Shown piece after piece: positions 46,015 to 57,250 of a DNA stretch of 64,000 nucleotides. The DNA comes from Vesta saturnalis. Lineage: Eukaryota; Arthropoda; Insecta; Coleoptera; Lampyridae. Position numbers and translations under genes: made by a program. Under the pieces are notes generated by a model. That model had not been told where the DNA came from and ran no database searches. It saw only the letters and a program-made list of their open reading frames with translations. Positions within the stretch are counted from its first letter, which is position 1, and every line of letters begins with the position of its first letter. The stretch spans positions 5,235,001-5,299,000 of the forward strand of contig JARFJB010001495.1 in the NCBI GenBank assembly GCA_036346205.1, given 5' to 3'.

Positions 46015-47863
46015 ATTGTTTGATGAATTTGTTACTTTTAAAATAAGTGGCGTTGTCTGCTAGAATTGCCTTAGGTTTTCCACATTCTTCTATAAATTTT
46101 TCCATCAGGATTATGGATTGACTTGTTGTACATGATCTGCTTGGATATAATTTGATAAATTTTGAGAAGATGTCTACTACAACCAAAATATTCTTATAAG
46201 CGTTCTGTCCTGGCACTAAATTCCCTATGTAGTCAATGGCCACCATCTCTAAGGGTTCCTTGACTTTAATACTTTTTACTACATTTTTATTAGTATAATT
46301 CTTCTCCTTTGCCAAAATGCACAGTTCACAATTATTTATAAATTTCTTGATCAATACTAAATCTTTCTTCCCATAATAATTTTCTCGAAACATCATCCAA
46401 ACTTTTCTTATTCCTAAGTGTCCATAATTCAAATGGATATCTTCAATAATTTCTCTAGCTAAAACTTCATCAACAACTGTTAATTTCTTGTCATAAGTCT
46501 TCTTAATAATAACTTCTTCCACAATTTTATAATTCTTATAATTCCCCCCCTTTGCATTTAATATTTTTCTTCTTAAGCTTGTTAAATTGCTCGTAGCTTG
46601 TGATTCTAATATCCTCTCCTTCGTATAAATTGCTTTTAATTGTTCTGCTGCACAAAGAACTTTGTGCACGTCCGGCTTGCTCACATCCTTCCTACTTAAT
46701 GCGTCGGCTATAATATTTTCCTTACCTGGTCGATGTTTAATTTCAAAATCATATTCTTGGAGTAATAAAGTCCAATGATACATCCTATTATTATTAAAAT
46801 TCGTAGTTTTTAAAAATGAAGCTACTGAGTTGTCCGTTTCAATTGTAAACTTATTCCCCAGAAGATAAAATTTCAATTTGTTAACTGCATAAACAATGGC
46901 TAAAAGTTCCTTTTCTGCGATGGTATATTTTTGTTCGTATGGTTTTAGAATTCTAGAGAGAAAACAAATAGGTACTTCTTCTTCCCCCTGTATCTGACTT
47001 AGTTCTGCAGCTATCACACAATATGAAGCATCTGTTTTTAATTTAAAAGGTTCCTTAAAATTAGGGTGTTGCAAAATTAAATTTCTGTATAAATTTTCCT
47101 TGATGTTTACAAATGCTTCTTCCTTCTTCTCATCCCATTTCCATTTTACATTCTTCCTTAATAACTCAACTAAAGGCAAAGACATTTCTGCATATCTGTA
47201 TATGAACTTCCTGTAGTAATTAAAAACACCTAGAAATGCTCTCAAATTTCTTACATTCCTCGGTCTCGGATAATTCCTTATTTCTTCTAACCGTTCTTTA
47301 TTTACTTTAATACCACTTTTTCCAATTTCATAACCTAAATACAGAACTTGATCTTTGAGAAACTGACATTTTTCTATGTTTAATTTTAATCCATTCTCGG
47401 CTAAAGCTGTCATTATGATTTTCAAATGTTGTACATGTTCCTCGACGTTTTTGCTGTAAATAAGAATGTCATCGATGTAATGCATGCAGAATTCTTCATA
47501 TTTATTTAAAATTTGTTGCATAGCCCTTACAAGTGCTGCCGACGATGAACTTAGTCCAAATGGAACTACCCTAAATTGAAATATCTCACCTTCAACACTA
47601 AATCCGGTGAATTGCCTACACGTCTTCTCTAAAGGAATGAGCCAGAATGAATTTCTTAAATCTAATTTCGAAAATATATTTTTATTCCAAACTTTGCTTA
47701 ATAAAATATTAATATTCTGTGGAACTTCGTATTGCGGTTTGGTTCTAGAATTGTGATTCCTTGCATCTAAACATAATCTTAATCCATCATCTTTCTTTTT
47801 CACTACTACAAGTGGATTTATGTAGCTCGTTTTTGATCTTTCTATGATCCCTTCGCTCAACAT
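45998..47863 (-). pseudogene. Gypsy reverse transcriptase-RNase H-integrase (pol), frameshifted
   Basis: RT: residues about 1-180 with VVVKKKDDGLRLCLDARNHN, IFSKLDLRNSFWLIPLE, VPFGLSSSSAALVRAM and the YIDD active site (MHYIDDILIYSKN). RNase H: LKTDASYCVIAAELSQ, YTIAEKELLAIVYAV, ETDNSVASF and KHRPGKENIIADALSR. Integrase: the HHCC finger (HLNYGHLGI ... CELCILAK) and catalytic Asp residues in VAIDYIGNL and ILADNATYF. The frame ends at 45998 where a one-base shift separates it from its C-terminus. Upstream coding (LTPFHNKIYPIPYSRREQ) continues past 47863 to a second one-base shift near 47945 at the protease junction. Function copies viral-like RNA into DNA and integrates it; this copy cannot do so unaided. 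Confidence 0.95.
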
Positions 47864-47942
47864 GTTCGCTACTTCTTGCTTAACTTGCTCTCTTCTGGAA
47901 TACGGTATCGGATAAATTTTATTATGAAATGGTGTAAGGCCT

Positions 47943-48598
47943 TCAATCTATTTTATGCTCGTAACGTCTAGCTAAACCAGGCTTCTCATCAATTAATGTT
48001 AAGTTGTTTTTAATAATTCCTATAATTTGTGGTAAGTTTGTTAAATATTGCTCCCCAATCTGTTCATGGCTTATGATTTTATCTATCTTCAAATATTGGA
48101 CACTTTTTTCATTAATATTAAACTTATTATCCGTCCAATTCAATACTTCATCCCCTATTATAATTATGTGATTCTCGGCATCTATTTTCATTCTTATATT
48201 TTGTATTAAGTCTATACCGATAATCATATCCATGTTTAAATTCGGCGTAATATACCACTGAGTAGGATAAATTTGTTTTCCAATTTTGACATTTGTACTT
48301 AACATTCTGTTAATTGCACTAATCTTTCTATTTGTTGCTGCATAAACTTCTAATTTCTTGACCTTAATAATTTCTTTCTCAAAACGTTTTTCATTTTGTT
48401 TCACAAATTCTTCTTTAATTAAAGAAATTTCCGATCCCGTATCCACTAATGCTTTGATGTTAAAATTCTGCACTTCCACATTGACGAAAGGTAATTGTAG
48501 TAGTTGTGTTGATTCTTTTTCTAAATTTTGTTCGATATTAATGAATTCTTTTGAATGTTGATACTTGGTGACGACGTTATCAACGAGGAAGCGCTTAC
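47943..48598 (-). pseudogene. Gypsy aspartic protease
   Basis: Retroviral-type protease with ALVDTGSEISLIKEEF (active-site DTG) and DMIIGIDLIQNI (the I-G-x-D-L flap-side block). Its frame opens upstream of 48479 and reaches the gag stop, reading KRFLVDNVVTKYQ just after a candidate -1 slip site. It closes at 47943 with RRYEHKID and a TGA, where a one-base shift breaks the join to RT. Confidence 0.9.
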
Positions 48599-48610
48599 TT
48601 AAAAATTTTG
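48599..48610 (-). promoter_or_regulatory. Candidate -1 ribosomal frameshift site at the gag/pro junction
   Basis: The minus strand reads CAA AAT TTT TAA, where TAA is the gag stop. It contains the heptamer A AAT TTT (48608-48602), which fits the X XXY YYZ slippery rule. A one-base backward slip reads TTA AGT AAG CGC and enters exactly the protease frame. A downstream RNA structure was not evaluated. Confidence 0.7.
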
Positions 48611-50320
48611 ATTATTAGTGTCTACGTTGGATGATCCTTGACTTATTTCTTCAATAGCCGGATTCTCCACCTGTATATGGTTATTTTGCGCCCTACCATT
48701 TTGATTGTCCACAATCTCTTGATATGGCCTTCTCCTTTCATGTCGTGGCGCATCTCTTCTATTCTCTCTTCCTTGGTCATTTGAATTATAGCCATTATTT
48801 CTATTCTGATTAAAATTGCTGTCATTTCTATGATACTGATTATTACCGTTATTTCTATTGTAATTATTGTCATTATTTCTATAGGGATTATTACCGTTAG
48901 GAAATCTTCGGTAATTGTGATCAAATCTGTCTCTATTTCCATTATATCCCCCTCGATTCTGTTGTTGAGGAAATTGTGTTCTCTGATTCCTGTTGCCATC
49001 TGCATTCTGCTGTTCGTCACTCCATCTTACTCTATTTCTTGACGTTTGATTATGTTCAAAAGCCTCGTACCTTCTCAGAAATTGCAACATCTCATTTATG
49101 TTGGTTATGTTTTGAACGATAATACTCTCAGCTAAATTATGTTCAAGTTGCTGGCTTAGGTATCTCACCATCGCTGCCTCACCAATAACTGGAGTAAAGT
49201 AACGAGCAATTTGATACTTCCTCATAATATAAATTTCTCTACTCGTTCCTAAATTTCGGTTATATTTAGCTCTGGTGAATTCTTCTTTAATCATATCCTG
49301 TTGGATTTCACTCCAATACTGTTGTATGAATAAATTCCTAAATTGTTGATAATCTCCACATTGTTCTTGTATCATATTGAACCATAATTCTGCGTTACCT
49401 TTCATCATCCTCTTTACTAGCTTCATTCTATTCCCAACATATTTAATTTCGTCAAAGTATTCTTCGATGTTATTTAAGAATAACATGGGTGACTCTTGTC
49501 TCTTACCTTCATATTTAAACGGTAACTCTTGTCCCCATGCCGTGTTTTCTAAATTTCCCGTACAGCTTCTTACCGGTTCTCTGCCTTTTAATCCATTCAA
49601 TTCTATATCATATTCCCCAAATTTCTCTTGCATTGCATCTTTTACTTCTTTTATGCGTTCTTTATTGTTGTTCACTTCTTCCCTTATTTCCTGATTTTCA
49701 TTAAACATGCTCACATTAAGATTATCCCATTTTATACTTTCTTGTTCTTGAAATCTTTGTACATCTCTCCATATTTGGTTATTGGTACTATGTACATAAC
49801 TCTTCATTTCTTCGCTAGCGTTTTTCTGCACTTGATCAATTTTTTCACTTAATTGCACCTTTTCAGCTTTCCATTGCCCTAGCTGTTTTTCTATCCTCTC
49901 ACTTAATTTCTCCATTTTCTCTTCCAATTTATTCATATCTTCTTTTCTACTTTGTTCCAGCTTCATGTTGTATTCTATCATGGTTTGTTCCATTCTAATG
50001 CTGTTTTGTTTAATTTCTTTCATGTCCTCCATTCTGCTTTGTTTAATTTCTTTCATGTCCTCCATTCTGCTTTGTTTAATTTCTTTCATGTCCTCCATTC
50101 TGCTTTGTTTAATTTCTTTCATGTCCTCCATTCTGCTTTGTTGCATTTGTTGGAGCATTGCCATAAGCATCTCCATGTCTCCCTTATTTTCTTTCTTCAT
50201 ACTAGTTTCACCTTCCATTTCTTCTATATCAGACATTTCTTTCTCTTCTACAGTAATTTTACTTCCCTTAGGACCATATACTTTTCCTGACCTAGTTAAT
50301 CTAATATCTTCTTCTTCCAT
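48599..50320 (-). CDS. Gypsy Gag polyprotein, intact frame
   Basis: About 573 codons from ATG 50320 (MEEEDIRLTRSGKVYGPKGS). Residues about 45-200 form a long coiled coil with four perfect tandem copies of QSRMEDMKEIK. The central capsid-like domain has ELWFNMIQEQCGDYQQFRNL, YWSEIQQDMIKEEFTRAKYN and FLRRYEAFEHNQ. The C-terminal 130 residues are Asn/Arg-rich (e.g. RNNDNNYNRNNGNNQYHRND) and lack a CCHC zinc knuckle, so RNA binding probably relies on the basic tail. The chosen ATG is the first in frame after the leader. No stop or frameshift is seen, in contrast to pol. Confidence 0.92.
   Translation of the reverse strand: MEEEDIRLTRSGKVYGPKGSKITVEEKEMSDIEEMEGETSMKKENKGDMEMLMAMLQQMQQSRMEDMKEIKQSRMEDMKEIKQSRMEDMKEIKQSRMEDMKEIKQNSIRMEQTMIEYNMKLEQSRKEDMNKLEEKMEKLSERIEKQLGQWKAEKVQLSEKIDQVQKNASEEMKSYVHSTNNQIWRDVQRFQEQESIKWDNLNVSMFNENQEIREEVNNNKERIKEVKDAMQEKFGEYDIELNGLKGREPVRSCTGNLENTAWGQELPFKYEGKRQESPMLFLNNIEEYFDEIKYVGNRMKLVKRMMKGNAELWFNMIQEQCGDYQQFRNLFIQQYWSEIQQDMIKEEFTRAKYNRNLGTSREIYIMRKYQIARYFTPVIGEAAMVRYLSQQLEHNLAESIIVQNITNINEMLQFLRRYEAFEHNQTSRNRVRWSDEQQNADGNRNQRTQFPQQQNRGGYNGNRDRFDHNYRRFPNGNNPYRNNDNNYNRNNGNNQYHRNDSNFNQNRNNGYNSNDQGRENRRDAPRHERRRPYQEIVDNQNGRAQNNHIQVENPAIEEISQGSSNVDTNNQNF
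50005..50140. repeat. 33-bp tandem repeat in gag, four units
   Basis: Four identical 33-base units encode QSRMEDMKEIK on the minus strand. Perfect identity points to recent expansion; a fifth, diverged relative (EQSRKEDM) lies just downstream. Confidence 0.95.
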
Positions 50321-50452
50321 AAGCAAATTTTATCACTTTTAAATTTAATCTTTAATTTATTTTAAATACTATGCAACACAATATAAAAATTTTGATCAAA
50401 TAAATTTTATTACGCCTTTTTGAACTGTCGTTCCCTCTAAATTCTCTAAACT

Positions 50453-50473
50453 CGCCCTACGTTTTGGAAGCCA
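50453..50473 (-). promoter_or_regulatory. Candidate primer-binding site
   Basis: Three bases inside the 5' LTR the minus strand reads TGGCTTCCAAAACGTAGGGC, starting with the TGG that pairs with a tRNA CCA end. I could not assign the tRNA; a weak resemblance to lysine-tRNA primer sites was noted. Confidence 0.45.
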
Positions 50474-50476
50474 AAC

Positions 50477-52969
50477 TGCAATGATATTCCCCCCTAACAC
50501 TATTATGTGGGTTAATGTTGATTTAATTTATATTAATTTTAATTAATTTTAAATTATTATTATAGTTATAAAAAATAAGAATATACGGGTAGAACAATGA
50601 GACTCATCTAACAGGGGATAGGGATCAAAATTTACAAGGAACTCTACTTTTAATATTGTAAAATAAATGATCATGAATTTGATTTATATTATTTGATTGA
50701 ATATAATAATCATAGTAAATATGATTAAAATTACATTGAGTTAATGTCCTATTTATTTTTATAACATCTGAATTGATTAAATAAATTGAATTATAATTTT
50801 TAATTCGCATAGATATCTGCGTTATACCCTGTACATAACAAAATTCATTTAAAATACACGTGAGCATGCGCTGTGAATACGCAACCATATGCTTTGACCA
50901 TAAAGAAAAGTGAAATTCGACATACAAGCAAGTATAACGACGTTTGAATAATAAAAAAAAACACAATTAATATAAACCATTTAAATTATTAGAACAAATA
51001 ACATTCCCTTTTGAACATGTATACCTGTTGTTGCACATATGGTTATTACAAAGGATAGAAATTATAAACATACCAATAAAGTATCAATGTCAACAAAGTA
51101 CTCACATAAAATGTCCTCCCTTCGTGGGTTACTGCTGCTGAAGATGATTGAAGACACCAGCTCCTGCGAACTGCAATTTGCTTCTCGAACATCCAGGGTT
51201 TTCTTTTAAATAACCAGCTTAATCACTTAGGTAGGTTTCACTATTAATATTAAATATTCACGAATCTTTATTTTAGGCTCATCACTTCTTTATTAATTAA
51301 ATTCAAAATAAATTTTGAAAGGCATGGATCGTTGATGGTTGTTGTAAATTAAACACACTTTTGATAAACCAGGTGTATAATAATAATAAAACTTGAAGAC
51401 AACACAATTAAATATGCACATCAACGTAAACAATATAAATTTAATATGAACAAAGTCGAACTGCGGAAATATTTTTATAACGTAACGAAAACTTCCGATT
51501 TGTGGTTGGAAAAGGTAAACTAACCTTAATTTAAATTATTTCACGAACAAAAAACTATCACTTGTTTCGTGACCACTTCCGATACTAAATCGCACTTTGT
51601 TATTTACCCGAAGTGACATTAATTTGTTTTTAAAAATTATTTTCAAAAAAATTTCGCAACAGCTTACTCTGGCAAGTTGTTGCAAAAGATGAAAATCAAG
51701 AGAGTTTGTGAAGCTAAACCACTTGTATTTATATGATTCTACTTGACAACCAAATCTTCGAATGTTTTCACTAGTTACGACAAATACTTGCTGAATTCTT
51801 ATTGGCTATTGTAATTCTTAAATTACGATAATTCTTTAAAGCCCTATAACTTTCGCCCCGTATAACATTTCTCCAATCTAAAAACATTTCCATAATCTCC
51901 ATAATTTTAACTTTAATTTGAAACTAAACATGACCTAAATCTTACACTTAATAACTATGTTAATTTTTACCCTTATTTATCGACTTTACACTAATTCTAG
52001 GAATTTTACAGGCCTGGAAATTACCTCTACATGAATAGGGGATGCTACTACACCCAAATATATATCTTAAACATGCCTACGGCCAATTTGAAAGGAAAAT
52101 TACTTAAATTCTACCAAAACTCTTACAAACTAAAATTAACAAAAATGGACATAAATACAAGGAATTATAACATGAAATTGAGGCTACCATACTATTTTTA
52201 CCTCTACTAATTTATTTTCTATAAATTGTCTCAGTTAAAAATACTTTTTACAAAAATTTATGTGCGAAGGTATAACATAACCTCATTTTGTCTATATAAT
52301 TTTAATGTTAAATTTCACACTTTTAAACACAATAATAGTTAATGTAAGTGTTTAGATTTAATGTTCAAGTCACAAATTAATGTATATGATCACTTTCGTA
52401 GGTAAATAAGTTCTCCTACGACTAGTGTTGGAATTGTCACACACTAGTTTAAGGTCATAAACTGTTGATTAAACACATTAATCCCAGAACTGCTGCATGA
52501 TTCATGTTTTATAGTCACTCACAAATGTGCTTGTTCTGTTTTTTCATAAGTTTTGCACAAATATGTGTTTAACGCACAAATACGAATGTTTTCACAAATC
52601 TTGGCTGCGTACAAATAAATTGCGACATTGATACCAGCCTAAATCTAGTTTTAACATTATTTTTGTCAATCACAACCTGTATTACATGTCGTTAGGGAAT
52701 ATTGTTTAATATAAACTTACAAAACTAAATGAAAACTTGAATTAACTCATAAACGATAACAAACATCCCCTATACTTCTATGTTCTGTGCTGTCGATTGC
52801 TTAAACTAACATTATTAAAATTATATTAAGAAATATTGAAATTTTACAAACTCCTCAATGTTTATTAATCATTTTATTCTAGAATTATTAACTGAAATGT
52901 ACCATTTTGTACAAACTAAAGTAAAACTTCACTATGCAAATTTCATATTGCACGTAATTAGATTCATCT

Positions 52970-52971
<2 letters not shown>
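50477..52971 (-). repeat. 5' LTR of the gypsy element
   Basis: Direct copy of 42892-45372. Small differences include an extra TGTTGCACATATGG near 51028 and a missing AGCTAC near 52947. Confidence 0.93.

Positions 52972-53007
<36 letters not shown>
52972..53007. repeat. (AT)n tract, right half of the split microsatellite
   Basis: Continuation of the 42843-42891 tract on the far side of the retrotransposon. Confidence 0.95.
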
Positions 53008-53010
<3 letters not shown>

Positions 53011-53253
53011 TATTGTGTATCAAACTAATATGATTGGAAGGCTATTAATTAGTAGTGATTTCACACAATTATCCTGAATAATTTCGTATTAGTCAGGTAT
53101 ACTTGCAATAAGAAGAGAGTTAGATAATTTTAATAATTATATTAACTACACTACACCTTGTACATAGTTTAACACACAAATATTACACATCCTTTACTTA
53201 TAATGCAATATTATCTGCCCGAATAACGGTAGTAACTAGTGTAATTAAGCGAA

Positions 53254-53311
<58 letters not shown>
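53254..53311. repeat. (TA)n microsatellite
   Basis: About 58 bases of alternating T and A beginning after GAATATATG. Confidence 0.97.
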
Positions 53312-53313
<2 letters not shown>

Positions 53314-53975
53314 GGTGGGCGAATTTGCATTACACAGCCGCTAACTTCGTAAATATCAAGATATTTGCATTTGATAATAAGTAATTTTTGTGCTCTTTTC
53401 AACTCTCAGATTAAAAACCCTCGCATTAATAAAACAAAGGAGCAGCGACAAGTAGAGTGACTTTTTTAAATGAAACAACTTGAATTTTATTTTATAAATT
53501 GAAACCCTTTAAAATTCTGAATATGACACAACTTTTATTTTTTTTTAAAGCGATAAATAAGTTTTTTATGAATAATAAAAGTACAGTTGAATGAAGCAAA
53601 CATGGTAGCTGAACCAGCGCTCTCATTAAAAAAAAACAAAAGAGTAGCGATACCTAGAGTGATTTTTTTAAATGGAACACCCTAAACATGTTTAGTAATA
53701 CGTAATTATTCAGTGGTATCACCGTTTAGTGGTGATTTAGCAAAGTGACAGATACCTATAAAATGTAAGAATTTACAGTTAACCAGAACCCACGTATGGA
53801 TGGCACTATTAGGTTTATTTTAAGAACTTTTATAAAATAAGGAACATAAATACGACAAAGAAATAATTTAATCAATTATAATAAATGATAAGAACAGTAA
53901 ATATAGAAAATTTTCATCATTTTGGTAGAGAAATAAGTAATCGAAGTAAATAACAATCCTAACTATTCAGGCTAT
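53312..53975. other. Unannotated stretch with a duplicated segment
   Basis: AACAAAGGAGCAGCGACAAG and AGAGTGACTTTTTTAAATG (53430-53475) recur, diverged, as AACAAAAGAGTAGCGATACC and AGAGTGATTTTTTTAAATGG (53635-53680), ending in AACACCCT. This resembles subterminal transposon sequence, but no terminus or gene was found. Confidence 0.4.
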
Positions 53976-54790
53976 AGATAAATTTTGTTTTACCACACAG
54001 TAAGTTCCGACTCGAAACATTTGTGGCAGAATTCAATTTGTCATTTGGGCACCCAAAAAATGACACGTGTAGTAAATGTAGTAAATCAAGCAATGAACGT
54101 AGACATAATTATCATGTAGCAAGCGCTCAAAATTGATAATGAGAAATCAAACAAGTCAGACCACATAGCGCATATGAGAATTGACCTTCAACAGACAATG
54201 GCACTTCCGAAGTTAACAACTTCAAATCCATTCTGCTTCAGACAAAGGTGGTTTTATAACTTCCGAGTACAAATAATCGCAAACAACTTAGAAAAAGCCT
54301 AAATTTGTACGTAAAGGGAAGATGTAACTAACAAGGGAAGTTCAGAGACATTACGATATACTGAAGTTGACGAAATCCTCAGGGATAAAAAACAGTTCAT
54401 CATCTAGTCTGACTCCTGTGCATGTGAAAATGAGAACTTCCATATGCTCTGCCTGTACCAATACCTTATTTTGAAAGGCCGCTTACATCTTGTTGGCACC
54501 ATACTTCCTGAAGTTGGCCATATATACCTTGACTCCGACCGAGACTTTTGGAAAATCGAGAAGGTCCTGCGACGGAATAATACAGTGTACGTACCAGACA
54601 AATATCGAGAAATTATTTCGATGGGCAGTAACAAAAATCAAGTCATCGATATGACTCAACATTTCAGAAGAATCGTCTGGTTAATAGAAAAAAAGACGAA
54701 TTTAATGAAACAGTGAAATATAGGGAAGAAATCAAGTGGATTGGAGTGGAAGACGTTAAAATTGTGGATTACGTAACAAATATGGAATAA
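53976..54790 (+). pseudogene. SD-C-GQNKN (DUF7869-type) protein relic B
   Basis: Plus-strand relic supplying the middle of the family that relic A (20850-22083) lacks. Segments in order: FGHPKNDTCSKCSKSSNER (about 54035), MRIDLQQTMALPKLTTSNP (about 54175), FCFRQRWFYNFRVQI, and DEILRDKKQFII. A TAG comes directly before SDSCACENENFHMLCLYQYL (54405 onward), where the usual SD-C-GQNKN is altered. Then GRLHLVGTILPEVGHIYLDS, DRDFWKIEKVLRRNNTVYVP, KYREIISMGSNKN, QVIDMTQHFRR and a decayed end near 54780. The conserved acidic and His positions suggest a metal-dependent nuclease-like fold, but that is inference. Confidence 0.7.
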
Positions 54791-55069
54791 TCTTTAATGA
54801 AAAGGAAAAAAAAAACTCCAGGGGCAGCTAAAATTTGTCAAACCAGAGTATCACTATTATTTCGAATCAATTCTTGTAAACTAACATTTCCAATTTTCCA
54901 ACTGAGCGCGCTTCGTTCAGGTGGCACAATTTTTCTTTCACTTATTCACTTTTTTCCTGAATAAACTACCTTTTCGAGAACTCACCGATTCAGTTTTGTA
55001 ATTTTCTCTAATAGATGAAGGTGCAGTTTTTTTTAAAACCTTGGACACAATTTCAGATGTTGATAGATG
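54791..55069. other. Unannotated stretch
   Basis: Nothing recognised. Confidence 0.4.
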
Positions 55070-55239
55070 AATTAAAAATTATTATTAATGTTATTAAATA
55101 CATAAATAAAAAGTCTACCTCGAGTAGGATTTGAACCTGCGACCTGTACTTTGCTAGAGTACAGGTCGTAGGTTCAAATACTACTCGAGGTAGACTTTTT
55201 ACTTATGTATTTGATAAAATTAATAATAATTTTTAATTA
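55070..55239. repeat. Inverted pair of tRNA-derived SINE ends
   Basis: Arms of about 80 bases (55070-55150 and 55158-55239) are near-perfect reverse complements around the loop TTGCTAG. Each contains a B-box-like GGTTCAAATCC (left arm, minus strand) or GGTTCAAATAC (right arm, plus strand), followed by CTCGAGGTAGACTTTTT. A related copy lies at 59656-59695. Confidence 0.85.
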
Positions 55240-57040
55240 CATATTTACTCTTGCACTTCTTCGTTCATAACAAAACTTATAATAAATTGATAGATGAATA
55301 TATCTAGAATGGAATGTATGACCTTTATTAATGAGCAACACACGAAATTGTTCAAATACCGGTAACCTAAAAAATATACATGAATTATTATACTTTGACC
55401 TTCATTTACTTTACATAACACCTTCATCCACTCATGTCTTCGATTGCTTTTATAAACCAAGAATAGTACTTGTACTCACATATATAAAATGAATCTGGTT
55501 AACGATTAGGAAGTATTTAAATATGCTCATGAATGATATGTACCAGGTGAACATAAGTAAACAATCATGTCAGGTGTAACAAATGAAGAAAGGAATAGGT
55601 ACAAGTCTCTTACCAAAACCACTGCCTAGTACGTTCGTCGTTCGATTTCGCCCCAAATTCTGAAAGTGACTGCGGAAGTACGTAATACATTACTAACTCA
55701 ACTTTAATAACTTTAAATTTTATTATCTTGTTTATTAGTTTTTTTTTCTGGTTCTCTTAAAGCGTTTCGCAATAAGCACCCCACTGACATCTTCCTAAAA
55801 TATGCTTTCGCGGAAAACTGATATAGAGGTTGCCAGCCAAGGAGATACTCGTATGACGTAACGCGTACTAATTCCTAGTTGGTACTCTACTAATTGGTTT
55901 CGCAATTCATAGATTACTTTACTCATGCTAAACTAAATAAAAGATTGTTAGTAAACGTAAAATTTAGGAACTTAGTTAATGCTACTTATGCCTATCAGAT
56001 GCTATTAATAAGTAAACAATTAAAAAAAGAAAAAATCTGTTAAAATACATATAAAAATATGTTATAACATTTTCATTAATTGTAATAACAAGGAATATTT
56101 TGTAAATCAATAATTAGTGTCGAGTATTTGTTAAATTATCCATGAAACAAAGCTTTAAAGCAATATTAAACAAAACATTTTCATACTGAGTATAACCCGT
56201 ATGCCATATGCATGAAATAGTTTACGTTTTTGGCTGTTGTTATAATGTTAGGCATCACGCGTTTAAAATGTTTGCTAACAGTAAAAGTGTAGCATCAATA
56301 AATTTTTCATTAATAATTTTATTTTCACTACATAGAACTGATGCATATGTCATCAAGTGAAACAGCTATCATTAATAATTTACTAAATATTTTACATTCC
56401 AATTATAATTTTGACGATTATAAAAATACAGTGCATTAAAATTTAAGCGAGAATGCTATTTTATTTCACGTTTAAATGTTTCATTTTTGTTTTAATAATG
56501 TTTGAATTTTGACGTTCTGGTGGGTAATAGTTCAAATGTGGAAATGATAAATTTGCTTATCAAATAACTGGCAACGTGCAAAATGCAGGTTAGATATGTT
56601 ACAATATAACTTGACCAACTAACTGCAGTGATTTGGAAATTAGCTAATCTGCCGTGTGGGCGGCAATAATTGCAACTAAAATCCCTTAAAATTCTGAATT
56701 TCTCCATTTAATTCCCAATTAATCAGTAAAGTTGCTTTAAACACAGAAATCAACTGTGATTCTGTTATGAAATATTATCAATAATCATCGGAATTTTACG
56801 AAATTTCATGCGCTATGATTAAGTTATCTTGGGAATTATCATACTTACTTGATACATACGTTTACTAAAGACCACAAAATAATTTCGTATTTTATCATAT
56901 TTTGAAATCCTTTTCATATTTCCCAAATATTGTCATAGTATAAGATATCCTACATATTTTTTCATATTTCGATTTTATTTTATATTATTAGTTCATAAAT
57001 CAAGAATTCTTTAAAATGAAATATTTTGTTACTTCCAACA
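55240..57040. other. Unannotated AT-rich stretch
   Basis: No gene, transposon end or repeat recognised. Short open frames (55245-55460, 56492-56707) lack motifs. Confidence 0.45.
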
Positions 57041-57046
57041 ATACTA

Positions 57047-57129
<83 letters not shown>
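57041..57129. repeat. (AT)n microsatellite
   Basis: About 85 bases of alternating A and T after ATATATAATATAT. Confidence 0.98.
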
Positions 57130-57132
<3 letters not shown>

Positions 57133-57250
57133 ACCTTCCAAACTACAAAGTGGAAATTAAAAGAAATGAAATAATTTTTAGGAAATTCATTATGGGTACT
57201 CATTTTTAATACGTTCATACTGATATGCAACACTGTAAAAAAATTAACCT
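57129..57250. repeat. Dispersed unit R copy preceding the large CA block
   Basis: GACCTTCCAAACTACAAAGT then GGAAATTAAAAGAAATG match 19662 and 17883. ATACGTTCATACTGATATGC and AACACTGTAAAAAAATTAA resemble 19890-19925. The CA-rich block starts immediately afterwards. Confidence 0.7.

Larger units (their letters stand above)
42892..52971 (-). mobile_element. Ty3/gypsy LTR retrotransposon, about 10.1 kb
   Basis: Two direct repeats of about 2.5 kb flank gag, protease and pol genes in the order gag-PR-RT-RNaseH-IN on the minus strand. That order marks Ty3/gypsy (Metaviridae). LTRs start TG and end CA; the flanks show a 5-base ATATA on both sides, consistent with target duplication but unavoidable inside a (TA)n tract. 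The LTR copies differ by only scattered substitutions and a few short indels over 2.5 kb, so insertion was fairly recent. Two single-base frameshifts in pol make this copy defective on its own. No envelope-like gene is seen between pol and the 3' LTR. Confidence 0.93.

Noticed and set aside
45373..48598. An envelope-like gene in the gypsy element, which would make it an errantivirus
   Set aside because: Only about 75 bases separate the integrase end from the 3' LTR, and no spliced or extra frame is visible.
49377..50342. Several plus-strand frames opposite gag
   Set aside because: Antisense shadows of the intact Gag frame; the repeated SILLC-type strings mirror the gag 33-bp repeat.
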